Assembly: GCA_012515395.1 (NCBI GenBank)
Contig: JAAYYL010000005.1
Span: 1-35,850, forward strand
Direction: 5' to 3'
From: Bacteroidales bacterium
Lineage (GTDB): Bacteria; Bacteroidota; Bacteroidia; Bacteroidales; UBA932
Length of the DNA stretch: 35,850 bases
Each line of letters begins with the position of its first letter. Position 1 is the stretch's first letter. The position numbers and the translations under genes were made by a program. Of this stretch, positions 9,093 through 17,218 are shown in pieces. Below the pieces are notes generated by a model, which worked only from the letters and a program-made list of their open reading frames with translations, was not told the origin of the DNA and searched no databases.

Positions 9093-10304
9093 ATGAAATT
9101 TTTTAAGTTTTGCAGCCGGTGGATCCTTTGTTTTATGCTGATCCTCTTTTCCTGCCGGGGCCCCATGGACAGTCCCGTCGCTGAAACCGGACATTTCCGC
9201 GAAGTTTTGGGAGAAGGAATCTTTTCTTTTAATGATCTGAAATCTTCCCTGCTCAGTGTTTACCCGACCATGGATATCACCAGTCTGGACAATATCATAC
9301 GCTTGGTTGATATTTTGGATACTACGCTAAAAGTACAGAGTACGGCCATATCTTATACCACTAAAGATCCCAACGGGTCTGAAATACTGGCTTCCGGACT
9401 CATCATGCGTCCTGCAGACAGGAAATCAAAAGGAGTGTTGCATTTCTTCCCTTCGGCAAAAATTGACAAGGGCAAAGCAGGAAGTGAGATATTGCTGACT
9501 TTTGAAGGTCTTTTGAGTTTTTTCGGTTATACCGTCATCGTTTCTGATCTTGTAGGTTACGGAGTCAGCAGTTACGCAGAGTACCCTTTTCTTTTTTCAG
9601 AAAATACAGGACTTGTTGCCTACGATATGCATCTTGCCGCAGCCGAGTACTTCCGGTCGGAAGGGATCTCTTTTTCCAATAAAGTTACCATTGGCGGCTA
9701 CTCCATGGGAGGAATGGGCGTTGTTTCACTGCACCGGCACATTGAACAATACGACACGGCAGGCCTAATTGTAGAAAGTTCCTATCCCGGAGGAGGGGTT
9801 TACGATCTGGGAATGGCCCTTGATATCCTTACAAAAACAAGGTACTGCACGTTTCCATTTATTCCCTATATGTATGTTGCCATGGAATATTGGTACGGAC
9901 TGGATTTGAATTATTCACAAGTCTTTATTGATCCCCTGCTGTCCAACATGGATGATTGGCTTTCAAGAAAATACCTGGCTCACGAAATGCGCGAATTTAT
10001 TGGACCGGATCTTACAACCTATATGCATCCGGATCTGTTTACCGATCAGAAAAACGAGTCCCTCAGTAAAGTGGATTCCTGCCTGAGACTGCATTCGGTA
10101 CTTGACGGATGGGTTCCCCGGGCGCCCATGACTATCATCCATACGGAAGACGACACCATGGCCCCTTTCCAGACAGCGGAACGAATGTACGAAACGTTTA
10201 AGGGCAAAGGCGGCAACGTTACCCTCATCCGGGGAAAAGGTGACCATTTCAATTACGGGTTCGAGTATTACATTACCATGCTCCTGTACCTGCTCCTGAA
10301 ATAA
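9093..10304 (+). CDS. Alpha/beta-hydrolase (secretory-lipase-like) lipoprotein
   Basis: Lipobox LILFSC; nucleophile elbow GGYSMGGMG; late Asp/His region TIIHTEDDTMAPFQTAERMYETFKGKGGNVTLIRGKGDHFNYG. Confidence 0.8.
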   Translation: MKFFKFCSRWILCFMLILFSCRGPMDSPVAETGHFREVLGEGIFSFNDLKSSLLSVYPTMDITSLDNIIRLVDILDTTLKVQSTAISYTTKDPNGSEILASGLIMRPADRKSKGVLHFFPSAKIDKGKAGSEILLTFEGLLSFFGYTVIVSDLVGYGVSSYAEYPFLFSENTGLVAYDMHLAAAEYFRSEGISFSNKVTIGGYSMGGMGVVSLHRHIEQYDTAGLIVESSYPGGGVYDLGMALDILTKTRYCTFPFIPYMYVAMEYWYGLDLNYSQVFIDPLLSNMDDWLSRKYLAHEMREFIGPDLTTYMHPDLFTDQKNESLSKVDSCLRLHSVLDGWVPRAPMTIIHTEDDTMAPFQTAERMYETFKGKGGNVTLIRGKGDHFNYGFEYYITMLLYLLLK

Positions 10305-10315
10305 TTACGAGGCAT

Positions 10316-10348
10316 AAAAAAAGCCACCCCCGCGGGGGTGGCTTTTTC
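10316..10348. terminator. Bidirectional intrinsic terminator between convergent genes
   Basis: Perfect 24-nt palindrome AAGCCACCCCCGCGGGGGTGGCTT (10321-10344) flanked by an A-run and a T-run. Confidence 0.93.
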
Positions 10349-10362
10349 TTCATCGCTTATTC

Positions 10363-10797
10363 CTATTTGATATCTATCTGGTATTCCCTGGGAGCAGCAG
10401 GAGATTCCATATCCTTAGGAATCGTAATGCTGAGGACACCGTTTTCCATGGCAGCCTGGATCTTGTCCTTCAGGATGTCATCGGGAAGCAGGAATGCCTG
10501 CTCGTAATGTGAATAGGAAAATTCACGTCTGAGGTATATGCCGTTTTTATCTTCTTTGGAATTTTCTTCTTTCTTTTCCAGTCGTATGATCAGGCGGTTT
10601 TCCTGATCCAGCCGGATGCAGAAATCCTCTTTTGTCATTCCGGGAGCGGCTACCTCAACTTTGTAATCACTTTCGTTTTCGATTACGTTGATGGCGGGAG
10701 AAGTCGTTCCGACCATTCTTCCAAATCCGTCATTGTCAAAAAATTCATTAAACAACGAGGGCCACCAGTTCTGTGTTCTTCTTAATGTAGGTAACAT
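10363..10797 (-). CDS. Hsp20/alpha-crystallin small heat-shock protein
   Basis: 144 aa; ...INVIENESDYKVEVAAPGMTKEDFCIRLDQENRLIIR... ENGVLSITIPK. Confidence 0.93.
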   Translation of the reverse strand: MLPTLRRTQNWWPSLFNEFFDNDGFGRMVGTTSPAINVIENESDYKVEVAAPGMTKEDFCIRLDQENRLIIRLEKKEENSKEDKNGIYLRREFSYSHYEQAFLLPDDILKDKIQAAMENGVLSITIPKDMESPAAPREYQIDIK

Positions 10798-10805
10798 AGC
10801 TATAT

Positions 10806-10810
10806 CCTCC
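10806..10810 (-). promoter_or_regulatory. Canonical Shine-Dalgarno (GGAGG, 8 nt before ATG) of the hsp20 gene
   Basis: Reverse strand reads AAAAAAAGGAGGATATAGCTATG. Confidence 0.7.
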
Positions 10811-10881
10811 TTTTTTTATAATGTTTTCAACCATCAATTATACAAAAGGTGTACCTACAGAAAAAAAGGGTCCAAAAGCGG

Positions 10882-11286
10882 TCAGATTGACAGATTATCA
10901 GTCATTTTGGCAATTACTTCCAACTCGGCAAAAGCCCCTTTTTTAGGGAGGGCAGAAACTTCAAACACGGAGCGGGCCGGGAACGGAGCATCAAAATACC
11001 TGGAATAAACCATGTTAAATAACGGAAAGTCGTTCATATCAGTCAGAAAGCCGGTGCACTTGACAACATTGTCAAAACTGCATCCTGCCTCTTCCAGTAT
11101 GTATCCCACATTCCTGAATATTTGTTGTATCTGTTCTTCTTTTGAAGTTTCAACCAAAGCTCCGGCAGCGGCATCAATACCCAGTTGTCCGGAAATATAG
11201 AGAAACCCGCCGGCAATGACCGCCTGGGAATACGGGCCCAGTGCCGGAGGCGCTTTTGGAGATTGTACAGTGATTCTTTTATTCAT
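10882..11286 (-). CDS. ridA: RidA family (YjgF/YER057c/UK114) reactive intermediate deaminase
   Basis: Start chosen at MNKRITVQSPKAPPALGPYSQAVIAGGFLYISGQLGID; family-typical ARSVFEVSALPKKGAFAELEVIA. Confidence 0.92.
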   Translation of the reverse strand: MNKRITVQSPKAPPALGPYSQAVIAGGFLYISGQLGIDAAAGALVETSKEEQIQQIFRNVGYILEEAGCSFDNVVKCTGFLTDMNDFPLFNMVYSRYFDAPFPARSVFEVSALPKKGAFAELEVIAKMTDNLSI

Positions 11287-11296
11287 AATATTGATT

Positions 11297-12673
11297 TTAA
11301 AACATATAATCCCAAACGGGCAACAGGACAGGTTCCTGGTCAAGAGCCCGGATTGCTTTCTGACTCAGGTATTTCCGGTGTATTACAAAACGAAACATAT
11401 ACTGGTCAAACCACTCATCGGTGAAGGTCAGATACCCTTTGTTTCCGGCGGCAGGACCCCAACTGTTTTCAAACTCCCATTTCACGGGAACATCGTTCTC
11501 ATCCGTATCGCAGGCAATCAGCAGCATGGCGTGGGATGATCCGCTTTGCCGGGTTAAAATGCGTGCTTTTTTATCCATCTTCATGTCTATTCCCAGCAAA
11601 GATGCATAATCGTAATTTTCCGGATGAAGTATCCCGTTTTCCCTGTCCAGTTGTTTTCCCACATCACAGGACGTATACATAGGCTCATTGTCCTTAATGG
11701 AAGCCAAAGCTGCGGGTTTGATATCTTCGTTGGGAAGGTTCAGGTACGTCCAGTTGATCCCCTCAATGGTGTTCCTGTAATTCTTAATTTCGTAAACCTT
11801 GTAATATTCGCGCGTAGGATCATTCATTACCATAATGTAATTCTCCGGAGAATAATCACTTTTAATAATGCTTTTATAAAATTCCGGAGGTGTTGTTTCC
11901 ATGGAAACGATATCCCCTGCTACGTTTTTATATCTGAAAGTAAATGTTGCGGGAGGTTCTCCAAGACAAAGTGCAAGAACCCGGTAAACATCTTTCAGAA
12001 TCTCCTTTTTCTCACTTCTTAACCGGTCTTCCCCGAAACCCCGGGCAGCCATCTCCCTGATGGTGTAACCGCCTGCACGCAATCTTTCATTCAACAGGGA
12101 AACCATTTGCCTGGTATTTTCCGAATGCCGGCTTTCAGGCATGGCTTGTTTGGGAACAACCCCGTATTTTTCAGCTATGTTGTAAAACAAATTCCAGACA
12201 CCTCCGTCGTTGACAGGCGAAGAAAAAAAATGCGTCACCTCCCTGTCATCCATGTCTTTGTCTGCCGTAAGGATCATATTTTCAAGAAACAGGTTGGATT
12301 TTTCCAGCATGTCCCAGAAATAAACATAATTATGTGAAAAATCAAAGGCATCGGTTCCCAGCAATTCCCGCACATCCGGACGCAGGGCATTCATAGAGGT
12401 AAACATCCAACACCTTCCGGAACTTTGTTGATCGGTTATTCCTTTGACATCCACCCTGTATTTGAAGTAATGGTCAACTTTTCCCTGGATCTGCCTGTTT
12501 CTGGCATTTTGGGAAATGTTGGCATCACCGGTTAGAATGTTCTGCAAAGCAACGGTACCGGGAGTTTTTTCAAAGCTGTCACGGATTTCTTTCAAGACAG
12601 TTTCATCTAGTGTTTGTGCTTGTGAAAACACAAAAGGGAAAATCAGTACAAAAAGCAGGATCGGTTTTTTCAT
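11297..12673 (-). CDS. pepC: Aminopeptidase C / bleomycin hydrolase-like C1 peptidase, secreted
   Basis: Signal peptide; catalytic Cys QSSGRCWMFTSMNALRP, His SSHAMLLIAC, Asn WEFENSWG. Confidence 0.92.
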   Translation of the reverse strand: MKKPILLFVLIFPFVFSQAQTLDETVLKEIRDSFEKTPGTVALQNILTGDANISQNARNRQIQGKVDHYFKYRVDVKGITDQQSSGRCWMFTSMNALRPDVRELLGTDAFDFSHNYVYFWDMLEKSNLFLENMILTADKDMDDREVTHFFSSPVNDGGVWNLFYNIAEKYGVVPKQAMPESRHSENTRQMVSLLNERLRAGGYTIREMAARGFGEDRLRSEKKEILKDVYRVLALCLGEPPATFTFRYKNVAGDIVSMETTPPEFYKSIIKSDYSPENYIMVMNDPTREYYKVYEIKNYRNTIEGINWTYLNLPNEDIKPAALASIKDNEPMYTSCDVGKQLDRENGILHPENYDYASLLGIDMKMDKKARILTRQSGSSHAMLLIACDTDENDVPVKWEFENSWGPAAGNKGYLTFTDEWFDQYMFRFVIHRKYLSQKAIRALDQEPVLLPVWDYMF

Positions 12674-12683
12674 TTTTTTCTGT

Positions 12684-13385
12684 TTAGTCTTTCAGGTAAT
12701 AATTGATTGTGGTCACTACTCGAATTTTTTTGATATACGGCGTGTTCTCGTCTCTGTCGGTGATCGAAAATTGCCCCTGATACGCATTTTTGATCTTGCC
12801 GAGTTTGCTGTCGGAGTCCTGGGCAAACTTGACGGCAGCGGTCCGTGCGTTGCGCGTAGCTTCTTCTATCATCCGGGGTTTGATATCGTTCAGCCCGGTG
12901 TATGAATAAACGGTGTTGTAACGGTATTCACCTCCGGTAATGGCAATGCCCTGTTTGAGCAATTCTCCCTGGTCGCTTATAAGCTCCCTGACCAAATCCA
13001 CTTTTCCCGAACTAACTGTGATCACGGAAGTGACATTGTAACGGTAGGGCGGCGGTGACGTACTGTAACGCTCGGCACTCATATCAATGATCTCAGGTGC
13101 GTTTACACTGATCTCTTCATCGGTAATCCCGTTTTCTTTCAAAAAAGAAATCACCGTCAGGTTGTTCCGGTTGATCCGGACATAGAGATCCTGCAAATCA
13201 TTGCCCAGTTCCTTGAAAACAAGGGGCCAGGTGACCTTATCCGCAGGGACTTCCATTTCAGAAAGGCCTTTTACGTTGACAGTCCTTTCCCTTCCGGAAA
13301 ATCCATCCAGGCCTTTTTTCAATAACAATCCCATGATAACCAAGGCCACGGCCAGAATCAGGGCTTCATAACGGTAAGTTTTCAT
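12684..13385 (-). CDS. SIMPL-domain (DUF541) periplasmic/membrane-anchored protein
   Basis: N-terminal TM then VNVKGLSEMEVPADKVTWPLVFKELGNDL...; ITGGEYRYNTVYSYTGLNDIKPRMIEEATRNARTAAVKFAQDS. Confidence 0.82.
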   Translation of the reverse strand: MKTYRYEALILAVALVIMGLLLKKGLDGFSGRERTVNVKGLSEMEVPADKVTWPLVFKELGNDLQDLYVRINRNNLTVISFLKENGITDEEISVNAPEIIDMSAERYSTSPPPYRYNVTSVITVSSGKVDLVRELISDQGELLKQGIAITGGEYRYNTVYSYTGLNDIKPRMIEEATRNARTAAVKFAQDSDSKLGKIKNAYQGQFSITDRDENTPYIKKIRVVTTINYYLKD

Positions 13386-13413
13386 AATGCAGCTAAATTA
13401 CGAAATTTTATTA

Positions 13414-13421
13414 TAGTTTTG
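13414..13421 (+). promoter_or_regulatory. TAnnTTTG -7 box (TAGTTTTG) of rpiB (and probably the sigma/FecR genes)
   Basis: TAGTTTTG 18 nt before ATG 13440. Confidence 0.6.
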
Positions 13422-13439
13422 TAAGATAAACCGGTTACT

Positions 13440-13901
13440 ATGGAAGTTATTGCCATCGGAAGCGATCATGCTGCATTTGAACTCAAAGAAAACATCAGGG
13501 AATTTCTCATTGAATCCGGGTACAATGTCAAAGACTTGGGTACTGACAGTTCCCGGAGTGTTGACTATCCCGATTTTGGCATAGCAGTGGGAGAATGCGT
13601 TGCAAAAGGGAAATGCGACAGGGGCATCGTCATTTGCGGTACCGGAATAGGCATTTCAATAAGTGCCAACAAGGTAAAAGGGATACGCGCCGCTTCCTGC
13701 AGTGATCCTTATTCTGCCCGTCTTGCACGGGAACATAACAACGCCAACGTACTGGCACTGGGGGCCCGGATCGTAGCGCCGGAATATGCCAGGATTATCG
13801 TAAAAGCATGGCTTGATGCCCAATTTCTGGAAGGCAGACATCAAAAAAGAATACAGAAAATTGCACGATATGAATCGGGCGACCCCAATTGGAAACAGTG
13901 A
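13440..13901 (+). CDS. rpiB: Ribose 5-phosphate isomerase B
   Basis: IAIGSDHAAFELKENIREFL, DRGIVICGTGIGISISANKVKGIRAA, HNNANVLALGARI. Confidence 0.95.
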   Translation: MEVIAIGSDHAAFELKENIREFLIESGYNVKDLGTDSSRSVDYPDFGIAVGECVAKGKCDRGIVICGTGIGISISANKVKGIRAASCSDPYSARLAREHNNANVLALGARIVAPEYARIIVKAWLDAQFLEGRHQKRIQKIARYESGDPNWKQ

Positions 13902-14409
13902 ACCGAAACTTACCCGGGAACGTTTTGACGGTATTTACATAGCTTATTTCCGGCCTTTGTGCCGGTTTGCGGCAGCGTATGTTCTTTCCATGCAAACGGC
14001 CGAAAACATTGTCCAGAATGTTTTTGTTTTTCTTTGGGAAAAACACAACACATTACAAATTCACACGAATATATCCTCCTACCTCTATACCCTTGTAAAA
14101 AACAAATGTATAGATTACCTGCGTCATCAGAAGACAGCACGAGAATACCGGGCGGAACAAGCCTTAAAACTTGCTGCCCTTGAACAGCTGGATACCGGAT
14201 TGGTATCAGGAGAAGATATTGAAAAAACCGTGCAACAGGCTATTGATAAATTGCCGCCAAAATGCCGGGAAATTTTTATCTTAAACAGGGTTGAAGGAAA
14301 AAAATACCGGGAGATTGCCGATATTCTGGAAATTTCCGTCAACACCGTAGAAAACCAGATGGGCATAGCTCTCAAGAAGTTACGAAAAGACCTGGAACAT
14401 CTTCTCTGA
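13870..14409 (+). CDS. ECF RNA polymerase sigma-70 factor
   Basis: Region 2 YIAYFRPLCRFAAAYVLSMQTAENIVQNVFVFLWEK; region 4 LPPKCREIFILNRVEGKKYREIADILEISVNTVENQMGIALKKLRKDL. Start chosen at MNRATPIG, overlapping rpiB. Confidence 0.92.
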   Translation: MNRATPIGNSEPKLTRERFDGIYIAYFRPLCRFAAAYVLSMQTAENIVQNVFVFLWEKHNTLQIHTNISSYLYTLVKNKCIDYLRHQKTAREYRAEQALKLAALEQLDTGLVSGEDIEKTVQQAIDKLPPKCREIFILNRVEGKKYREIADILEISVNTVENQMGIALKKLRKDLEHLL

Positions 14410-14478
14410 TTTTTTTAATCCCCGTTTGGTGGTTTTTTGATTTTCAAACGTTCTATTAACAGAAAAGGAAACAACGCA

Positions 14479-15441
14479 ATGGAAGAAATGCTTCAACGTT
14501 ATTTTGCCGGAGAGCTCACCCCTTCTGAAAAAGAAGCATTGGTAGATGCCGTGGAAAAGGATGAAGAGCTCAGGAAAGAATTCTGCAGAATGCAGAATCT
14601 TAAGGCAATTACTTCCCTTTTCCCGGCATCCGGTGATGCTGAGAGGTCCACATCCCGGTTGCTGCAATGGAGAAAGAGCAACCTGCGGATGAGCTACCGG
14701 AGCTTTGCCGGTTATGCCGCAGCTGTTCTCGTTTTCGGGTTCGTCCTGTGGGGGTTGTTGCAACCCCTGACCCGTAGTGTTCCTGAAGAACCTGCAACCT
14801 ATATGATGGAAGTATCCACGACATCCCACAGACACAAAACGTTCAAACTCAGTGACGGTACCATCGTATGTCTGAATGCCAGTTCTGTATTGCGATATCC
14901 CAATAAATTTTCCGGAGACGAAAGAAGGGTCATGCTTACCGGGGAAGCTTTTTTTGAGGTGGCTCCGGATGAAACCATGCCATTCATAGTCGCAACTGAA
15001 CAATACGACATACGTGTTCTGGGTACAAAATTTAATGTTTTTGCCTATAAGGACCATGATGTGATAACATCACTTGTGGAAGGCTCTCTGGAAGTAGTCA
15101 AACCGGCTGCTGAATTTCCAACGGTACGCATAAGGCCTTATGAAAGCATTGCCTGGGAAGGCGACGGCTGGCAACGCAGCACATTCAGTGAACCTGATTT
15201 TATTATGTGGCGGGAAGGGATTTACGTTTTTGATAACACGCCGTTCAAAGAGATCACAGATAAACTGGAACTTTATTACGCGACCAATATTGTAATCGCT
15301 AATGAAGAACTGGCCCAATACCGCTTCAGTGCCAAGTTCAGGCAGGACGACGGATTGGAAAGCATCCTTAAGACCATGAAAAAGATATATGGCTTTGAAA
15401 TGGATAAAAACAGGCAAACAAACACCATAACAATTGAATAA
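14479..15441 (+). CDS. FecR-family anti-sigma factor
   Basis: Start at MEEMLQRYFAGELTPSEKEAL; TM AAAVLVFGFVLWGLL; FecR core HKTFKLSDGTIVCLNASSVLRYP...EAFFEVAPDETMPFIV; C-terminal domain. Confidence 0.92.
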   Translation: MEEMLQRYFAGELTPSEKEALVDAVEKDEELRKEFCRMQNLKAITSLFPASGDAERSTSRLLQWRKSNLRMSYRSFAGYAAAVLVFGFVLWGLLQPLTRSVPEEPATYMMEVSTTSHRHKTFKLSDGTIVCLNASSVLRYPNKFSGDERRVMLTGEAFFEVAPDETMPFIVATEQYDIRVLGTKFNVFAYKDHDVITSLVEGSLEVVKPAAEFPTVRIRPYESIAWEGDGWQRSTFSEPDFIMWREGIYVFDNTPFKEITDKLELYYATNIVIANEELAQYRFSAKFRQDDGLESILKTMKKIYGFEMDKNRQTNTITIE

Positions 15442-15445
15442 AAAA

Positions 15446-15473
15446 GCCGGCAGATGCTGCAACATCCACCGGC
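15446..15473. other. Inverted repeat / hairpin between anti-sigma and STN genes
   Basis: GCCGG-CA-GATG-CTGCAA-CATC-CA-CCGGC. Confidence 0.6.
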
Positions 15474-15521
15474 AGAACCGCTAACACAAACTATTGTATT
15501 AACTACTAATTCTACAAAGTT

Positions 15522-17036
15522 ATGAAAAATTTAATTTTTTCGCTAATTCTGTGTTCCGTAAGTGTTTTTTCTCTTGCGGCCGCAGACCCCGATTTGTCGG
15601 TTCCTCAGGATGCCGTCATCACCATATCGGGAAATCGTATTACTCTGGGATCGTTCATAGAACAAGTTGAAAAACAAACCGACTACCTTTTTGTATACAG
15701 CAAAGAGAATGTGAACGTGAATGCTATTGTTCCCGTAAGGGAAGGCAGAAAATCCGTTGCCGGCTTTTTGGACGAAGCTTTCGGCAACAGCAATCTGAAT
15801 TACGTATTTGAGAACAAATACATAGTGCTTACTTACAAAAAGCCTGAATTTCTGAGTGTCTCGGGTACGGTTATCGATGCACAAACACGGAATCCACTGG
15901 TTTTTGCTTCTGTTTACATTGTCAACAAAGGCATTAGCAACGTAACAAACGGAGAAGGGTATTTTTCCCTGAAATTTCCGGCTTCTTTTGCAGCGGACTC
16001 TGTCCGGATATCTTTCCTGGGTTACCATCCCCGGACTTTTTGCCTGAAAGACCTGAAGGATCTGAATAAAGACGTGGAAATACCGCTTAATTTTGTTCCC
16101 ACCACCCTTCCTTCTATCATGGTTACCCCTACGGATGCGGCCGATCTGGTTGCCCTGGCCATGGAAAAGATCCCGGCCAATTACCCCGATCATCCCATGC
16201 AAATGACTGGTTTTTACCGGGAAATGATCCGTAAAGGCAACAATTATGTAACCTTGACGGAAGCCGTGCTGGATATCAATAAAAATTCCTACGACCGGCT
16301 TTACGGACTGGATCAGGTTGGTGTTTTCAAAGGTCGCGGAAGTGTGGACTGGGCACGTATAGACACGGTATTTGTAAAATTCCGCGGGGGGATCAGCTCG
16401 GCTCTTGAAATTGACGTTGCCAAATACCCGTTCCTGGGCACCTCTATTGCCGAACTCAACGAAATTTACGAATTTCAGATGGAAGAACCGGTCCAGGTAG
16501 ACGGAAAAGTCAACCATGTAGTGAGCTTTAATCAAAGAGAAGGCGTTGCAGAAATTCATTTCCGCGGGAAATTGTACATTGATATGAAATCGCACGCCAT
16601 CAGCCGGGTGGAATTCAATATGAACGTAGAAGACAGGGCCGATGCCACAAGCATTTTCATATCACGCCGGCCTATGGGCTTCAGGGCAAACGTGCTATAT
16701 GCCGCATACCTTGTTCAATACAAGGAAATTAACGGTAAATGGACTTTTGACTATTCACGTACCGAAATCAAATTTGATTCAAAATGGGACAGGAAACTGT
16801 TTAAAAACACGTATACCATCATGTCCGAGATGGCCATTACGGAACGCAGCGACCGGACCATGAAAATTCCTGCTGAACAACGGGTACGTTCAAGGGATAT
16901 AACACTGGACAAAGTAACCGATTTCCAGGATGAAGGTTTCTGGGAAGATTACAATGTCATTGAACCCGAATCCGCCATTGAACAGGTCATAGCCAGGATT
17001 ACCAGGCAGTTGAAACGAAGAGCACGCGAAGAATAA
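15522..17036 (+). CDS. STN domain + carboxypeptidase-regulatory-like domain protein (no TonB-receptor plug or barrel apparent)
   Basis: Signal peptide; STN VITISGNRITLGSFIEQVEKQTDYLFVYSKENVNVNAIVPV; VSGTVIDAQTRNPLVFASVYIVNKGISNVTNGEGYFSLKFP; remaining ~300 aa uncharacterised by eye. Confidence 0.82.
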   Translation: MKNLIFSLILCSVSVFSLAAADPDLSVPQDAVITISGNRITLGSFIEQVEKQTDYLFVYSKENVNVNAIVPVREGRKSVAGFLDEAFGNSNLNYVFENKYIVLTYKKPEFLSVSGTVIDAQTRNPLVFASVYIVNKGISNVTNGEGYFSLKFPASFAADSVRISFLGYHPRTFCLKDLKDLNKDVEIPLNFVPTTLPSIMVTPTDAADLVALAMEKIPANYPDHPMQMTGFYREMIRKGNNYVTLTEAVLDINKNSYDRLYGLDQVGVFKGRGSVDWARIDTVFVKFRGGISSALEIDVAKYPFLGTSIAELNEIYEFQMEEPVQVDGKVNHVVSFNQREGVAEIHFRGKLYIDMKSHAISRVEFNMNVEDRADATSIFISRRPMGFRANVLYAAYLVQYKEINGKWTFDYSRTEIKFDSKWDRKLFKNTYTIMSEMAITERSDRTMKIPAEQRVRSRDITLDKVTDFQDEGFWEDYNVIEPESAIEQVIARITRQLKRRAREE

Positions 17037-17044
17037 GATCTTAT

Positions 17045-17090
17045 GAAAATGGGCAGGCAGGCATCAGAACCTTTCTGCCCATTTTTTTTC
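17045..17090 (+). terminator. Intrinsic terminator after the STN gene
   Basis: AAAATGGGCAG (17046-17056) pairs with CTGCCCATTTT (17075-17085), followed by T-run. Confidence 0.85.
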
Positions 17091-17180
17091 ATTGAAACCT
17101 ATCAGCACATCTTTTTCAAGAACCAGAACGGGACGCTTGACAAGCATTCCGTTTTTGAGCTTTTTTGCATGTACCGCATT
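17064..17180 (-). pseudogene. C-terminal remnant of an ArsC/Spx-family (arsenate reductase-like) gene
   Basis: Reverse-strand NAVHAKKLKNGMLVKRPVLVLEKDVLIGFNEKKWAERF*, matching the family C-terminus (..mLvKRPvLv...vLvGF.e.eW). The thioredoxin-fold CxxS/CxxC N-terminus is absent. Confidence 0.7.
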
Positions 17181-17207
17181 TGGGATAACAGATAAAAAAA
17201 ATAGCCA

Positions 17208-17215
17208 TATATTTG
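17208..17215 (+). promoter_or_regulatory. TAnnTTTG -7 box (TATATTTG), 3 nt before ATG of acyl-ACP thioesterase
   Basis: Exact match to Bacteroidetes -7 consensus. Confidence 0.65.
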
Positions 17216-17218
17216 CAT

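Noticed and set aside
11287-11343. N-terminal extension of RidA (MTRNLSCCPFGIICFKINI)
   Set aside because: Family members start at the MNKRITVQSPKAP-like position; the extension runs into pepC coding sequence.
13386-13413. TAATTTAG as a -7 box for the SIMPL gene (minus strand)
   Set aside because: Mismatches the TTTG core; not counted among the leaderless candidates.
15543-16595. 350-aa antisense ORF opposite the STN gene
   Set aside because: Long, but composition is typical of shadow translation (many F/H/R/N, no domains), while the sense frame has signal peptide and STN motifs.
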